64,000 bases of DNA from Clostridium beijerinckii (GCF_018223745.1 NZ_CP073653.1:4638001-4702000), one strand, 5' to 3'. Counted from the first letter of the stretch, positions 34,658-45,051 are shown. Program-made: numbers and translations. The notes: generated from the sequence alone by a model not told the origin.

Positions 34658-34698
34658 CATTATTATTTAGTAAAGGGATATTAAGATTTTATTAAAAA
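34658..34698. repeat. 41-bp direct repeat overlapping a gene 3' end
   Basis: Partner of 32733-32773. It covers the last six codons of the O-antigen ligase-like gene and 23 bases beyond, the usual arrangement of an attachment site used by an integrating element. Confidence 0.85.
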
Positions 34699-36126
34699 TA
34701 AATTCTCAGATTCTCTTGAATAGCTAGAAAAACTTTTTAAAAGCAACTTTTGTCTTCCGCTTGAAATTCCTAATATCATAAAGAAAAATGGACTTGTATA
34801 ATACATAGTATTACCAAACATTGATGACGCTAAATAAGCAATTACTATGCATAATATACAGATATCTAGCCTCAAAAATTGTTTCCTTTTCTTTATAAAA
34901 AACATAAAATAAGTTGCTAGTGCTGCAATATATAAAAGTGCAGCTGGAATACCTAGACTTGCAGCAAATTGAATAATCTCGTTATGTGCACGATCCGTAT
35001 TAATTTTAACTTTAGCATATTGATCCCCAAGATTATCTGCTCCATAACCAAATAAAGGTCTTTCAGAAATGAATCTAACTCCATTCACCCAAAGAATCCA
35101 TCTACCCGTTCCTGCTTTATTAGCATCTGGAGATTTCTCTGCTATTTTAAATATATCTCCGCCTAATGTCCAAAAATCCTTGTAAGTATGACTATTTGAA
35201 ATGTTCATACCTAGCGTAATAGCTACGAAAACACTTGTAACTATTGCTACTCGCTTTAAAACTTTTCTGTCTAGCAGAATTGAAAAAATAATGCTAAAAA
35301 TCAATCCTACTATAACAGCAATGTAAGGTCCAAAAGATCCATTTTTAATTAAGGCAGCTGTGATAACAGAAAATATTATGATTCTAAAAATCAGCTTTTG
35401 AATTGATTTTTTCTCTGTAATAAATAGCAACGATGCACTCATTATAGACATACACAAGTAATATGCATAATGATTAAATTGACAAAAGATAGACGAATCA
35501 GAGGTTAATCCTAATGTATTATTTAACTCCTTAGAATCAACAAGAGTCAATATCGATAATGCCACTGCACATAAAGTAAAAATTTCGAAAATAATCTTTA
35601 TTAATCGTCTATTTCTTACTACATATCCACAACAAAAAATTCCGCAGTAAGTGAAATATGTAATGATACCTTCTTTTCTATACAATGTACCATTAAGCGA
35701 AATATTAATATTATCTGAATTCAAACACGATATTATGCTCCAAATAAGCATCATAAACAAAAATAGATGAAATAGGTTACTTTTAATATAGTTCTGTAAA
35801 GATACTTTTTCTACTTTTGCTTGTAAAATACTTTTTGAAAAAGTGATAACTCCTAAAATACAGCCAAGAAAACCAATTGTTTGAAGTATTTCATACCAAT
35901 ATAGTTGTTTGAACATAAGTATATATGTTTTCTCTACATCATTTACAAAATTATTAGAAAGTATAACAATTAATGGTGATAATACCCATAAAATAAGTAG
36001 CAAGAGAGCTGACCTTTCAATTAATTGTTCTGGGATATAATTAATGAGTTCACTAACTTTAGTCATTTGACGTATGTCTTTGTAAACATATTTTATCTTT
36101 TTTTCTAGTTTGGTTATTGGTTTCAA
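34681..36126 (-). CDS. O-antigen ligase / polymerase (Wzy-like) membrane protein
   Basis: 481 residues, about twelve membrane segments. The family segment RWILWVNGVRFISERPLFGYG at roughly residue 345, followed by RAHNEIIQFAASLG, marks the large extracytoplasmic loop of the O-antigen ligase/Wzy family. TTG at 36126 is the start, with AAGGAGGTATTATA in front. It probably polymerises or ligates a surface glycan; no other glycan genes are near, so the substrate is unknown. Confidence 0.85.
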   Translation of the reverse strand: MKPITKLEKKIKYVYKDIRQMTKVSELINYIPEQLIERSALLLLILWVLSPLIVILSNNFVNDVEKTYILMFKQLYWYEILQTIGFLGCILGVITFSKSILQAKVEKVSLQNYIKSNLFHLFLFMMLIWSIISCLNSDNINISLNGTLYRKEGIITYFTYCGIFCCGYVVRNRRLIKIIFEIFTLCAVALSILTLVDSKELNNTLGLTSDSSIFCQFNHYAYYLCMSIMSASLLFITEKKSIQKLIFRIIIFSVITAALIKNGSFGPYIAVIVGLIFSIIFSILLDRKVLKRVAIVTSVFVAITLGMNISNSHTYKDFWTLGGDIFKIAEKSPDANKAGTGRWILWVNGVRFISERPLFGYGADNLGDQYAKVKINTDRAHNEIIQFAASLGIPAALLYIAALATYFMFFIKKRKQFLRLDICILCIVIAYLASSMFGNTMYYTSPFFFMILGISSGRQKLLLKSFSSYSRESENLFLIKS

Positions 36127-36546
36127 TATAATACCTCCTTGTATAATCTAGTTGTAACATTTGATAGAAAACTATTTATCTTTCTAACGAACATTACACC
36201 TCTTATTATTTTTAATATTCTAATTTATTACTTTGCCTACGCCCCGATAGGGAATATGCATTTCATATCTTAAATAGTTTTTTATTTAAATTCCTTAAAG
36301 GAATCTAACCAAGTTTTATATAGTCTAGTATAATACTCCTGAATAGAAGATAGATGTAAACCTCCTGGGAGGTCTTTTAGAACCTATACCCGTAAAAAAG
36401 CGTATCATTTCATCAGGTAGAATTCTATGTTTAGCTGGTTGGGTTTCCCTTCGGGAATTACCCGTGTCACAAACAAGGTTATAAGCTATCTGACAGAGTG
36501 GAAGTTCTATTCTATATCTAAAATTTAATTTAAGGAGATATATACA
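36127..36546. other. Region upstream of the IS110-like transposase
   Basis: About 420 bases without a protein gene. From 36361 it is rich in GC hairpins and forms the non-coding end of the IS110 element (separate entry). The part at 36127-36340 has no recognisable feature. Confidence 0.5.
36361..36546 (+). ncRNA. Candidate bridge RNA region of the IS110 element
   Basis: The stretch before the transposase has GC-rich folds unusual here: CCTCC/GGAGG at 36361, GGGT-ttCCC-TTC-GGG-aattACCC at 36441-36463, and TAGAAT / ATTCTA arms that could close a larger structure. In IS110-group elements this end encodes the bridge RNA that pairs with target and donor DNA. Position and structure fit; the loops were not verified. 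Confidence 0.4.
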
Positions 36547-37849
36547 ATGTCTAATTTTTTTTATAGTCCTGTAATAGGAATTGATGTTTCAGCTGATTTT
36601 TCATATACTGCAATACTCGCACCGAATGGTGATATTTATAAGAAGTCATTTAAAATAAAGCATGATCTCAATGGCTTCAACCACTTAGTTAATGAAATAA
36701 AAAAAGTGGAAGAAGAGTTTAACATGAAAACTGCAATTTTCATGGAGTCCACTGGCGTGTACCATTTATCTCTTTTCCACTATCTTAATAAATATTTCGA
36801 TAACACATTTGTTATCAATCCACTCGTTACTAAGTCTAACAAAAATGGTGACATAAGAAAAGTGAAAAATGATAAAAAAGACGCTTTATCTATTGCAACA
36901 ATAGGAAAATTTCAAAACATTAAGTTATCACAACAACTTAGCCTTGATATTTTTCTTCTGAAAAATCTTGTAAGAGAGTATTACAAACTTACAGATACTA
37001 GCTCTACTTTTAAGAAAAAATTATCCGCTGATTTAAGAGTTATTTTTCCTGGCTATAATACTATATTTTCAGATTCAACATCTAAAAGTTCAATTGAGCT
37101 TTTAAGTCAATATCCAACGCCACAATCAATTTTAGAGGCACCTAAGGAAAATATAATTAAGATTTTCCTTAATAGCTCTAAAAAGGGCATTATCTGGTCG
37201 GAAAATACATATTCCAAATTATTTAAGGTTGCTAATGAAGCTAAAATAATTGGCTTACCGTTAGACGGTTTAGCCGTCAAAATAGCCAGCTCTATAACAT
37301 TAATAAAAACTATTCAATCAGAGATTGATACATTGCTACAGAAAATTAACAATTTTATACAGTCTGAAACTTTTCCTGAATCTATTAGAGCTAATATTGA
37401 ACTAATTGATTCAATTCATAAGCATAGGGCAATTAACTGCTATTACTATAATAGCTGAAATAGGTGATATTGATGGTTTTCTTAAGCCCAAACATCTTGT
37501 AGCTTTCTTTGGTATTGATAGCTCAGTTAATCAATCAGGTAATTTTAAAGGCGATGATAATAAAATTTCAAAAAGAGGAACTCGAATCGGTCGAAGAGCA
37601 TTATATTCTGTTGCACTAGCTTCAATCCGTAACAATCGTAATGGAGTTCCTATAAATAAAGTCCTATTAGATTATTATCAAATAAACCTTAAAGGCAAAA
37701 AGCCTAAAATCGCCTTAGTCGCTATAATGCATAAAATTATAAACTACATTTTTGCTGTTCTCCGAAATCAAACTCCGTTTGAGCAAAGAGATCCCAAAAT
37801 ACATAAGCAAATGTTCCTAGAAAATAACTCTTTAAACAAAGTCGCTTAA
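36547..37849 (+). pseudogene. IS110-family transposase, frameshifted
   Basis: The first part (36547-37458) starts after AAGGAGATATATACA and has the DEDD residues GIDVSA, MESTGVYH and NDKKDALSIA. It ends prematurely in HKHRAINCYYYNS. The second part (to 37849) continues in another frame with SIGQLTAITIIAEIGDIDGF and the C-terminal QSGNFKG ... KRGTRIGRRALY domain holding the serine. One extra base near 37420-37430 explains the break. No slippery heptamer is there and IS110 transposases are not known to need frameshifting, so I call it broken. Confidence 0.85.
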
Positions 37850-37867
37850 TTTTATTCCAATTTCTGT

Positions 37868-37891
37868 AACCGTTCGTGTTTTAAAACGGTT
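37868..37891 (+). terminator. Hairpin after the IS110 transposase
   Basis: AACCGTT and AACGGTT around a ten-base loop, followed by TTGTTT. It lies 19 bases past the transposase stop. Confidence 0.6.
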
Positions 37892-38666
37892 TGTTTGCCA
37901 TACTCTTTTTCCAAAAACTATTTTTTTGAAAATTAACTTGACTATTATTAGCTGGTCTTGATTTTAGATAGTTGTTAATTCCAGCCACCAAAACATGCTA
38001 TATATAGATTTTGATTCCACCGAATCTAAAACGTGATTTTTATTCGTAGAGTTCACTAGTTCCATTTTTATGATAATACAACTTTTCTATTAGTAAAGCT
38101 TTTATTTAGCTAAAAGATTTAGTTAACACATATAAAATAACTTTAAAGATAAGCCATCAACTTTTTATTTCTAAAATCCAGAATAATTTTGGAAGGACAA
38201 TCCTATGTTTTTTTACATAATCTTCAAAAATATTTTATCTAAAAGTCATCTATATTATATCTTAATCTATGAATCCATTAATTCATAATGCCACCATTAC
38301 ACCCATTAAAAACCAAAATATTCTTTTATCCATTTTGCTTAGTAGCTTTTGTAAACAAAAAGATGTACGAATAAGATATACCTTATAAATCCATTTAGTA
38401 TTATTTTAGTACTTATGCGAAATATATCCTAAACAATTTTACTGTGATATAATTAATAATTACAAAGTAAACATATACCCTCAATTATACATTAAGGATA
38501 AATTCCAAAAAGCTCCACTAAATCTTCATTTAGCGGAGTGTGCTATACTTACTGATTTCTTTATTGTAGAGATTATGAATTATTTAACGTTGAACATAGG
38601 TCTGACAAACTTACAAACTCTATCTCTAATTTATGGTAATAATATCTTAAAACTCACTTTTCTCGT
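37892..38666. other. Gene-free region between IS110 remnant and pilus operon
   Basis: About 775 AT-rich bases. Apart from the hairpin at 38513-38538 I see no gene, repeat or conserved motif. Confidence 0.6.
38513..38538 (-). terminator. Terminator of the pilus operon
   Basis: CTCC-a-CTAAAT / ATTTAG-c-GGAG hairpin with a four-base loop, followed by five T on the minus strand, about 130 bases after the last gene of the operon. Confidence 0.8.
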
Positions 38667-41513
38667 TTAAAATAGATCTGGCAATCCCACTATTGAATAG
38701 TTATACGTGTCTGATTTACTAGTTCCTATATAACATTTATTATATATAGGAAGACCATCTGCATATTTAGAATTAAATTCCTCCTCAGTTAATGTAGTAC
38801 CTATCCTATAGTTATAATTTATTAAATAGTAAGTTTCTTCAAGTGTTCCAACTGGTATTGAAAATGTCAGAGTTGCTATCTTACCATTGTTAGTTATAGT
38901 TGGTGTTAAACTAATGGATGTTAGAGTATTATCTTTATTAACCTTATATACGATAGTACTAATATTAGATATATTTATATCACTTAAATTTGATGAATTA
39001 ACATCTATAGATACTGTGGTACTTTGTCCATTAGTTTTTATTAATGCACCCATACCTAAACTCGAATTAATTCCTATAGCCCTGTCTTGACTATTATAAT
39101 TAGTAATATAACTTTCTCCTAATCCTAAGCTTCCTTTATCAGATTGTTGTTTAAAGAACATTCCCTGCTTTATATCATAGCTGCTTCCTATATTTAAAAC
39201 TAAGTCACTAAAAGATTTATTTAATTCAATTCCCTCTATATCAGTATAATAAAGCTTAGAATTATTTAAATTAAAACTTCCAACTTGATTTGGTATCATA
39301 TTAACTGAAACTCCAACCGGTATTCCAACATAGCATTTATTAGTATTGTCATAGTTATAAAAAATCTTTATACCTCTATTCAAAGTATTAGCACTACCTT
39401 CAAAGTTAATTCCTCCTGGAAGCACTTCGTATACTCTGGCACTTATTATAAGATCTGAATTAATAACATTACTTAATTTTGTAATATCTTCACCCGCAGA
39501 TAGTTTATTAAACTCTGTTGAAGCAATAGACGATACTTCCTTTAGTACATCATCATTTGTATCATCTCCTGAAGATATTACTGAAATAGCTAAATTTTTT
39601 GTATCTACTATTTTTTGAGTTATTAACTTAGCATATTCTTCAGATTTAGTTACATCCGTTCCATAAGTTAAAGCATTAACTTGACCTTCTGTTAGACTCC
39701 CCATATTATTATCTAATTCCTCATAATAATCTACTGTTCCATCTTCTGCTTTAGTATATGAATAATAGTTTGGATTATTCTCTCCAAAAATAACTATTCT
39801 TCTATTAACATCTTGGGTGTTATTAAGCGCAAAAAGTGCTTTTCTTAATCCTTCTCCTAAATTACTTCCGGTAGAGTTAGTAATACTATTAATTTTACTT
39901 AGCAGTGTTGAGTTTGTTGCTCCGACAAAATAATTAGGTTGAGTTTCCGTCCCAAAATTAGCTAATACGGCACCAGTATCATAAGTAACTAATGAAAATG
40001 ATACATCCGTAATACTATTAAATTTACTTAAAAAGTTTCTAATATTATCTTTTTGACTATAAGACGAATCAACTAAAAGTACTACTTGCTTTTTCTTTCT
40101 AGTATTAGTTACAGAAATATTTTTAGGGCTTATAGAATAATTCATTTGCAACGTTTGCCCAAGCTGAGTCTGACCACTATAACCTGTTATATTTCTTGTA
40201 AGATCAAATCCTATATCTAAATTACTTACAGTATAATTAAATGTAGGAATGGATTTAGTTATAGTACTACCATCAACCCCTTTATAAGTAACAGCCCAAT
40301 CACTACCTAAACTAGTGTAACTTCCACTTTTGCTGGCTTTAAATTTAAAACTTATATAAAATGGGTCTGCAATATATCTGTTTGGAGTTGTACTAGTATC
40401 TAATCTATATGATATATTGGGTAATTGCCGAGTGTAATTCTTTCCATCAATAGTCAATTCTGCTGTAGATCCTGTGTATTCTATGTTAGAAGGTAGCGTA
40501 AAATTAAATTTTACACCTTCAACTACGTACGCTGATTTAATTTGGTCCGCAATTTGACTATAAACTTGATCAATGGCAGTTGCATCTAGTGCACTAAAGT
40601 ATTTTCCACCAGCACTTTGAGATAACGCAAGCATTTTGTTAGCCGAACTTCCTGAACTATAAGCTATTTGATAACTAGAATAGTTATTCTCTTTAATTTT
40701 TGTAGCCATAATTGATGCATAATTAAAGCAGTTCTCTTGAGAATCATCAGAATTTCCTGGTCCTCCCACTTGCTGACTTCCATCATCTTGTAAATCAGTG
40801 TAGTACTCCCATCCATCAGAAACTTTCTTATCTTCTAAATACCACCCTCTACTCAAACTCCATGTCCATTCTTGTACTATTTTGTACTTATTTTTATACA
40901 TATAAAAAGTAGGCTCTCCATCAGACATTAATATAATATACTTCTTAGCAGTACTATTTCCACTGTTAAGCATATTTAATCCATATCTTATTCCATCTCC
41001 TATATTAGTTCCACCATCTGCCCTAAGATTATTTATTTTATTCTTTAATGTGGTCACTTGGGTTGATGAAGTCAATCCGATACTATTGTTATCATAATTT
41101 GCTTTAGTGGAATAGGTTGCTATCCCTATTTTTACATTTGTTTCATTTTTAAACTTATCTATAAAATTATTAGCTGCTGTCCTTAATGCTGCAATCCTAG
41201 AAGTACTTCCAGAAATGGCCTGACTCATACTTCCTGACGTATCCAAAACAAGAACTATTTCCTTATCAGTTATTACATTAATATCTCCTAAAGCAAGAGG
41301 ATCTGGTGTTACTTTATACGTTACTTCTATCTCCTCATTAACTTTACCACTAACATCTGTACTTGTAGTTTTATTTGTTTTTTCATATGTTATTGTTAAA
41401 TTTGGTTTTTCTCCTGTTGCGTTAACAGAGCTGACATTAGTAACTATTGTTATAGCAAGTGTTAAAACTATAATCAGCAGATTATATAATTTTTTCTTTT
41501 TAATTAGACTCAT
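38667..41513 (-). CDS. Secreted protein with two VWA domains, pilus operon
   Basis: 948 residues from ATG 41513 (MSLIKKKKLYNLL), after AGGGGGTGATATT. N-terminal signal sequence. The first von Willebrand A domain has MIDAS motif LVLDTSGSMSQ near residue 88 and MSDGEPTFY later. A second VWA-like domain near residue 480 has LLVDSSYS. No LPXTG anchor or C-terminal membrane segment is visible. As the last gene of a type IV pilus operon it is a good candidate for a tip adhesin, comparable in role to PilY1, although the sequence is not PilY1-like; that role is inference. Confidence 0.8.
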   Translation of the reverse strand: MSLIKKKKLYNLLIIVLTLAITIVTNVSSVNATGEKPNLTITYEKTNKTTSTDVSGKVNEEIEVTYKVTPDPLALGDINVITDKEIVLVLDTSGSMSQAISGSTSRIAALRTAANNFIDKFKNETNVKIGIATYSTKANYDNNSIGLTSSTQVTTLKNKINNLRADGGTNIGDGIRYGLNMLNSGNSTAKKYIILMSDGEPTFYMYKNKYKIVQEWTWSLSRGWYLEDKKVSDGWEYYTDLQDDGSQQVGGPGNSDDSQENCFNYASIMATKIKENNYSSYQIAYSSGSSANKMLALSQSAGGKYFSALDATAIDQVYSQIADQIKSAYVVEGVKFNFTLPSNIEYTGSTAELTIDGKNYTRQLPNISYRLDTSTTPNRYIADPFYISFKFKASKSGSYTSLGSDWAVTYKGVDGSTITKSIPTFNYTVSNLDIGFDLTRNITGYSGQTQLGQTLQMNYSISPKNISVTNTRKKKQVVLLVDSSYSQKDNIRNFLSKFNSITDVSFSLVTYDTGAVLANFGTETQPNYFVGATNSTLLSKINSITNSTGSNLGEGLRKALFALNNTQDVNRRIVIFGENNPNYYSYTKAEDGTVDYYEELDNNMGSLTEGQVNALTYGTDVTKSEEYAKLITQKIVDTKNLAISVISSGDDTNDDVLKEVSSIASTEFNKLSAGEDITKLSNVINSDLIISARVYEVLPGGINFEGSANTLNRGIKIFYNYDNTNKCYVGIPVGVSVNMIPNQVGSFNLNNSKLYYTDIEGIELNKSFSDLVLNIGSSYDIKQGMFFKQQSDKGSLGLGESYITNYNSQDRAIGINSSLGMGALIKTNGQSTTVSIDVNSSNLSDINISNISTIVYKVNKDNTLTSISLTPTITNNGKIATLTFSIPVGTLEETYYLINYNYRIGTTLTEEEFNSKYADGLPIYNKCYIGTSKSDTYNYSIVGLPDLF

Positions 41514-41561
41514 AATATCACCCCCTATTCGTAAATATAAATACTTAACGGTCATATCTAA

Positions 41562-42173
41562 CTAATTATCCTTATTTCTAAAAGTAACCTTCACTTTAAT
41601 AGGATAATCAGGTACCCTACTAAATACCTTTTGACTACTTAATACAATATTAAATTCAATCGAAGATGTATTTGCAAACCTATCTCCTGGAGCTGCTGGC
41701 ACCACAGTAAAGCTTTTTACATGGGTTGAAAGTGTTTTAGAATGATTAGAAGAATCAGTCCACTCTACCCGTAGACTTCCATTATCAAATATAATATTAT
41801 ACGGCTGTAAATTGCTTACATTCTCATGTCCACTTACATCTTTAGAATATTCACTATCCTTGCCATAGGACTCTAGTTTTATCTCACCTATAGATGTTGA
41901 AGCCAAATCTGTATATTTTTTATTTACATATCTACCATCTTCATCTTCATAATCTCCATCAATTTTTATATCCGTTACACCTGTCCCCTGCATACCAATT
42001 GTCGTTAACTCTTCTTGGATATTCCTTGCTTCCATTTGTAGAGCGAATCTAACATCGGCATCTGAAAATACTTTATTCCCAGTATAGAATATAGAATATA
42101 GAATTCCCAGAATAATAGTAGTTAATCCAATTACAATTATCATCTCTATTAATGTAAAGCCCGATTTTTTCAT
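41562..42173 (-). CDS. Minor pilin, PilW-like
   Basis: 203 residues with a class III signal, KKSG-FTLIEMIIVIGLTTII: cleavage after Gly5 and Glu5 of the mature protein. The soluble part is rich in Asp and Ser. A weak site AGGATGTG precedes the ATG. It is probably part of the pilus tip complex with the two genes upstream. Function inferred from signal and operon. Confidence 0.82.
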   Translation of the reverse strand: MKKSGFTLIEMIIVIGLTTIILGILYSIFYTGNKVFSDADVRFALQMEARNIQEELTTIGMQGTGVTDIKIDGDYEDEDGRYVNKKYTDLASTSIGEIKLESYGKDSEYSKDVSGHENVSNLQPYNIIFDNGSLRVEWTDSSNHSKTLSTHVKSFTVVPAAPGDRFANTSSIEFNIVLSSQKVFSRVPDYPIKVKVTFRNKDN

Positions 42174-42188
42174 TTACAAATTCACATC

Positions 42189-44549
42189 CTATTTTATAAG
42201 CTTCCAAAGCTTTTCGTCTAAATACTTGGATAGGTCATAATCAGCATCAGTATTATAATAATGTCCATTTTTAAATACTTCTTCAAAAATATCTAGATTT
42301 TGTGCTTGAACATTCTTTACTACATTATCATCTTTGAATAGTTTTGTATCATTTCCTGTAATATCTAATGTTCCATTTGTAATAATACTTCCTCTAAAAG
42401 TGATACCTCCTTGAATCTCCACATCACCGTTTGTAACTATAACTCCATTTAGCACCCCATTTTTTGCTTTTATAACTATAGGTGAACTTGAATCATCTGG
42501 AACCTCTATTGAATCTTCTCCTGTAGTATTTTCTATTATTATGATTCTATCTTCATTGTTAAATATAGCTTTTTCTGATTTATTTTCTTCATCTTCTAAG
42601 TTATAATCCAAATCTTCTATATTGGATAAATCTATTAATTCTGATACATTAATTGCACCATCTTCTCCATCTCTATAATCATCTTCTGTTGCGGTTTCTC
42701 CAAGCTTATATACTTTTTCTGCATATTCAATTTGTTTTGCTCCTATAGCAGTTTCATTATCCATATGGTAAGTTGGACCTTTTAGTTGCTTATTTCCATC
42801 CTTATCCTTAAATACTATTGCTCCTATTGAATGAATTTTACTTAAATCAGCAGATAATTTAATTTCTCCTACATCGAGATTATTTATATTATCAAGAGCA
42901 TCCCAATAATCAACAAAGTGCTCACCTTTCTCAATGACAGTTCCATTAATTAAATAAAGAGGATTATCATATTCAAAATGTAAATTTTTACTTGCATCAC
43001 TACCTACACTTGAGGAATAAGCTTCATAATTTCCTTTGATACCTATTGATTCACCTGTTTCATATTTACCATCTGTATTAATATAAGCCGCCCCCATAAT
43101 CCAGGCTTCATTTGTAATATTTATACTCGATGTAAATGGATTACTATCGTCACTTTTATCCTTATTAACTATAATACTACTAGAATTTCTCTTCTTTGTA
43201 TCATCTGAATCATTATCAGTAATATCATTAATTCCATAAAAATTATTAATTGTAATATCTGTATTGTGAGCTTTTAATGTTAAATCATTGTCCACTACTA
43301 AATCATTTAATATATCTAATTTAGATTTATCAACAGCTAGCCCACTAGCAAAATCTTTTCCCTTTCCCACATATACATTTCTAGCATATAGACTGCCTTT
43401 TATATTAACACTGACCTGATCTATAATATTAAATGTACTTCTCGTAATAACATTATCATCAAAAGTAATACCTTTACTTTTATCTATTTTTATTCCACCT
43501 AAATACTTATCATACGCTATCTCACCAGTACCAGTTACTTCTGATGCATCTCCTTGTACAAATATCTGACCATTCACTTCAATATTATTAACATTAATTA
43601 AATTCATGTTTTTACCAACAACTAAAGATTTGTTATCTAAAACTGCATACTTCTTTATAGACTGCATGTAATCAGGAACCTTTATTGTATACACTGCCTG
43701 GACTTGTCTTAAATTTGTTGTTTCAAAATTTGAAGTTACTTTTATTATATATTCTTGCTTATCATAAACATCAATATTTAAATCATTATTCTCCTCTATC
43801 CCATCTAAAGTTCTGCTTATACTCTTTAGTTCATTTTTCTCTCCCTCGTTATAGCTAATTCCACTTTTATCCTTCTCAACATCCACATCTGGAGTTGGAT
43901 TTTTATCATCATAAACAAAAAGTCCTGGTTCTTCTTGTCCATCATTATTATTAAAAACTACATGTTCATATCTATCATCTTCAGAATCTTTGTTTATGTT
44001 TTTAACGTATTTTTTACCTAATATAGATTTAGCTAATTCATCAGCATTATTAATGTCTTTAGTATCTTCTAAATTATTACCACTTCTATACAAAAATTCA
44101 TTAAAAGCTCTTTTAAATTCTTCATTTTTTAATAATTCTATATTATCATTGTCTTCTATTATATTAGTTCTTTTTTCCTCCCTTAATTCCCTTTTTGCAT
44201 CACTAGTTAAGTCATCAGGAACTTCAAGGTCTTTCCAATAATTTATATCCTCTTTTAATTTTGCATATTTTTCATCATTAGTACTGTTATCATTTTGAAC
44301 TCCACTCATTAGATTGGTTACTTGAGTATTTCCATATTCAACTGCTGCATTAAAAGTTCGCCCTATTATATTATAGGCAACATCTAACCCAGACTCTGCG
44401 CTATATAGATTTTCTACCCTTTGACTTTCTACCACTCTGATCTTATATTCACCAGCTACCATAGATAAACTAGCGGTCATTACTGTTATTACAAATGCAA
44501 AAATTATAACACTAACAATTAAGGTAGCTCCTTCCTTCTTTCTTTTCAT
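42189..44549 (-). CDS. Large PilX-like pilus-associated protein
   Basis: 786 residues. N-terminal hydrophobic helix (GATLIVSVIIFAFVITVMTA) with AGEYKIRVVESQRVENLYSAESGLDVAYN, as in PilX-type minor pilins. No Glu at +5 is seen, so it may be a non-standard pilin. The very acidic middle leads to a C-terminal stretch with short repeating polar-hydrophobic strands (NGVIVTNGDVEIQGG, FRGSIITNGTLDITG), probably a beta-helix. Far longer than normal minor pilins (about 200). GGTGGTGATTAA precedes the ATG. Confidence 0.75.
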   Translation of the reverse strand: MKRKKEGATLIVSVIIFAFVITVMTASLSMVAGEYKIRVVESQRVENLYSAESGLDVAYNIIGRTFNAAVEYGNTQVTNLMSGVQNDNSTNDEKYAKLKEDINYWKDLEVPDDLTSDAKRELREEKRTNIIEDNDNIELLKNEEFKRAFNEFLYRSGNNLEDTKDINNADELAKSILGKKYVKNINKDSEDDRYEHVVFNNNDGQEEPGLFVYDDKNPTPDVDVEKDKSGISYNEGEKNELKSISRTLDGIEENNDLNIDVYDKQEYIIKVTSNFETTNLRQVQAVYTIKVPDYMQSIKKYAVLDNKSLVVGKNMNLINVNNIEVNGQIFVQGDASEVTGTGEIAYDKYLGGIKIDKSKGITFDDNVITRSTFNIIDQVSVNIKGSLYARNVYVGKGKDFASGLAVDKSKLDILNDLVVDNDLTLKAHNTDITINNFYGINDITDNDSDDTKKRNSSSIIVNKDKSDDSNPFTSSINITNEAWIMGAAYINTDGKYETGESIGIKGNYEAYSSSVGSDASKNLHFEYDNPLYLINGTVIEKGEHFVDYWDALDNINNLDVGEIKLSADLSKIHSIGAIVFKDKDGNKQLKGPTYHMDNETAIGAKQIEYAEKVYKLGETATEDDYRDGEDGAINVSELIDLSNIEDLDYNLEDEENKSEKAIFNNEDRIIIIENTTGEDSIEVPDDSSSPIVIKAKNGVLNGVIVTNGDVEIQGGITFRGSIITNGTLDITGNDTKLFKDDNVVKNVQAQNLDIFEEVFKNGHYYNTDADYDLSKYLDEKLWKLIK

Positions 44550-44565
44550 TTAATCACCACCAGTA

Positions 44566-45051
44566 TCAATTAATATTTATAGTCTGGTTATATTTTTCAC
44601 TAAATAATTCTTTATCTTCTTCATCTTTTATGGTCACAGTAACGTCATATAAATATCCTATCTTAGAAGCAGTGTTTAGACTCAATTGATTTTTAGTCAA
44701 GATAACTTCTGCTATATATTTATAATCACTTCTATTATAGTAGTTTCCATATACATCCAATTTTTCTGTTCCAGAATATCTTTCAGTATTTCCTTGTAAA
44801 TTAAAATTATCATCTAATTCAATTGTCGTGTCAGAAGGGTTAATACTTCCACTATCTGAGATTTCCTTTATTTGTTCTATTATCTTATTTCCAGCATGTA
44901 AGGCTACTTGCTTTTTTTCACTTGCTTTTGTAGTTTTTATAATTGATATATAAGATTCATATACACCTACGGAAAGTATTGCTATTATAGCCATAGTTAT
45001 TACTACTTCCACCAAAGTAAATCCTTCATATTTTCGATAATTTCTCTTAAT
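44566..45051 (-). CDS. Minor pilin, PilV-like, probable ATT start
   Basis: The frame has no ATG, GTG or TTG before the prepilin cleavage site. Translation from ATT 45051 gives a normal leader: KRNYRKYEG then FTLVEVVITMAIIAILSV. AGGTGA lies six bases upstream, and an in-frame stop sits just before. The only other start (TTG 45015) would delete the signal. So an ATT start is most likely, giving 161 residues. It follows pilO by 10 bases. Confidence 0.75.
   Translation of the reverse strand: MKRNYRKYEGFTLVEVVITMAIIAILSVGVYESYISIIKTTKASEKKQVALHAGNKIIEQIKEISDSGSINPSDTTIELDDNFNLQGNTERYSGTEKLDVYGNYYNRSDYKYIAEVILTKNQLSLNTASKIGYLYDVTVTIKDEEDKELFSEKYNQTININ

Larger units (their letters stand above)
36350..37900 (+). 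mobile_element. IS110-family insertion sequence, degenerate (ends approximate)
   Basis: Defined by a DEDD-type transposase frame and a structured upstream non-coding end. IS110 elements lack clear inverted repeats, so the ends cannot be fixed here. The transposase is frameshifted, so the copy is probably inactive. Confidence 0.7.

Noticed and set aside
37406..37460. Programmed frameshift in the IS110 transposase
   Set aside because: No slippery heptamer or stimulating hairpin at the break, and this family normally has a single frame. Simple mutation fits better.
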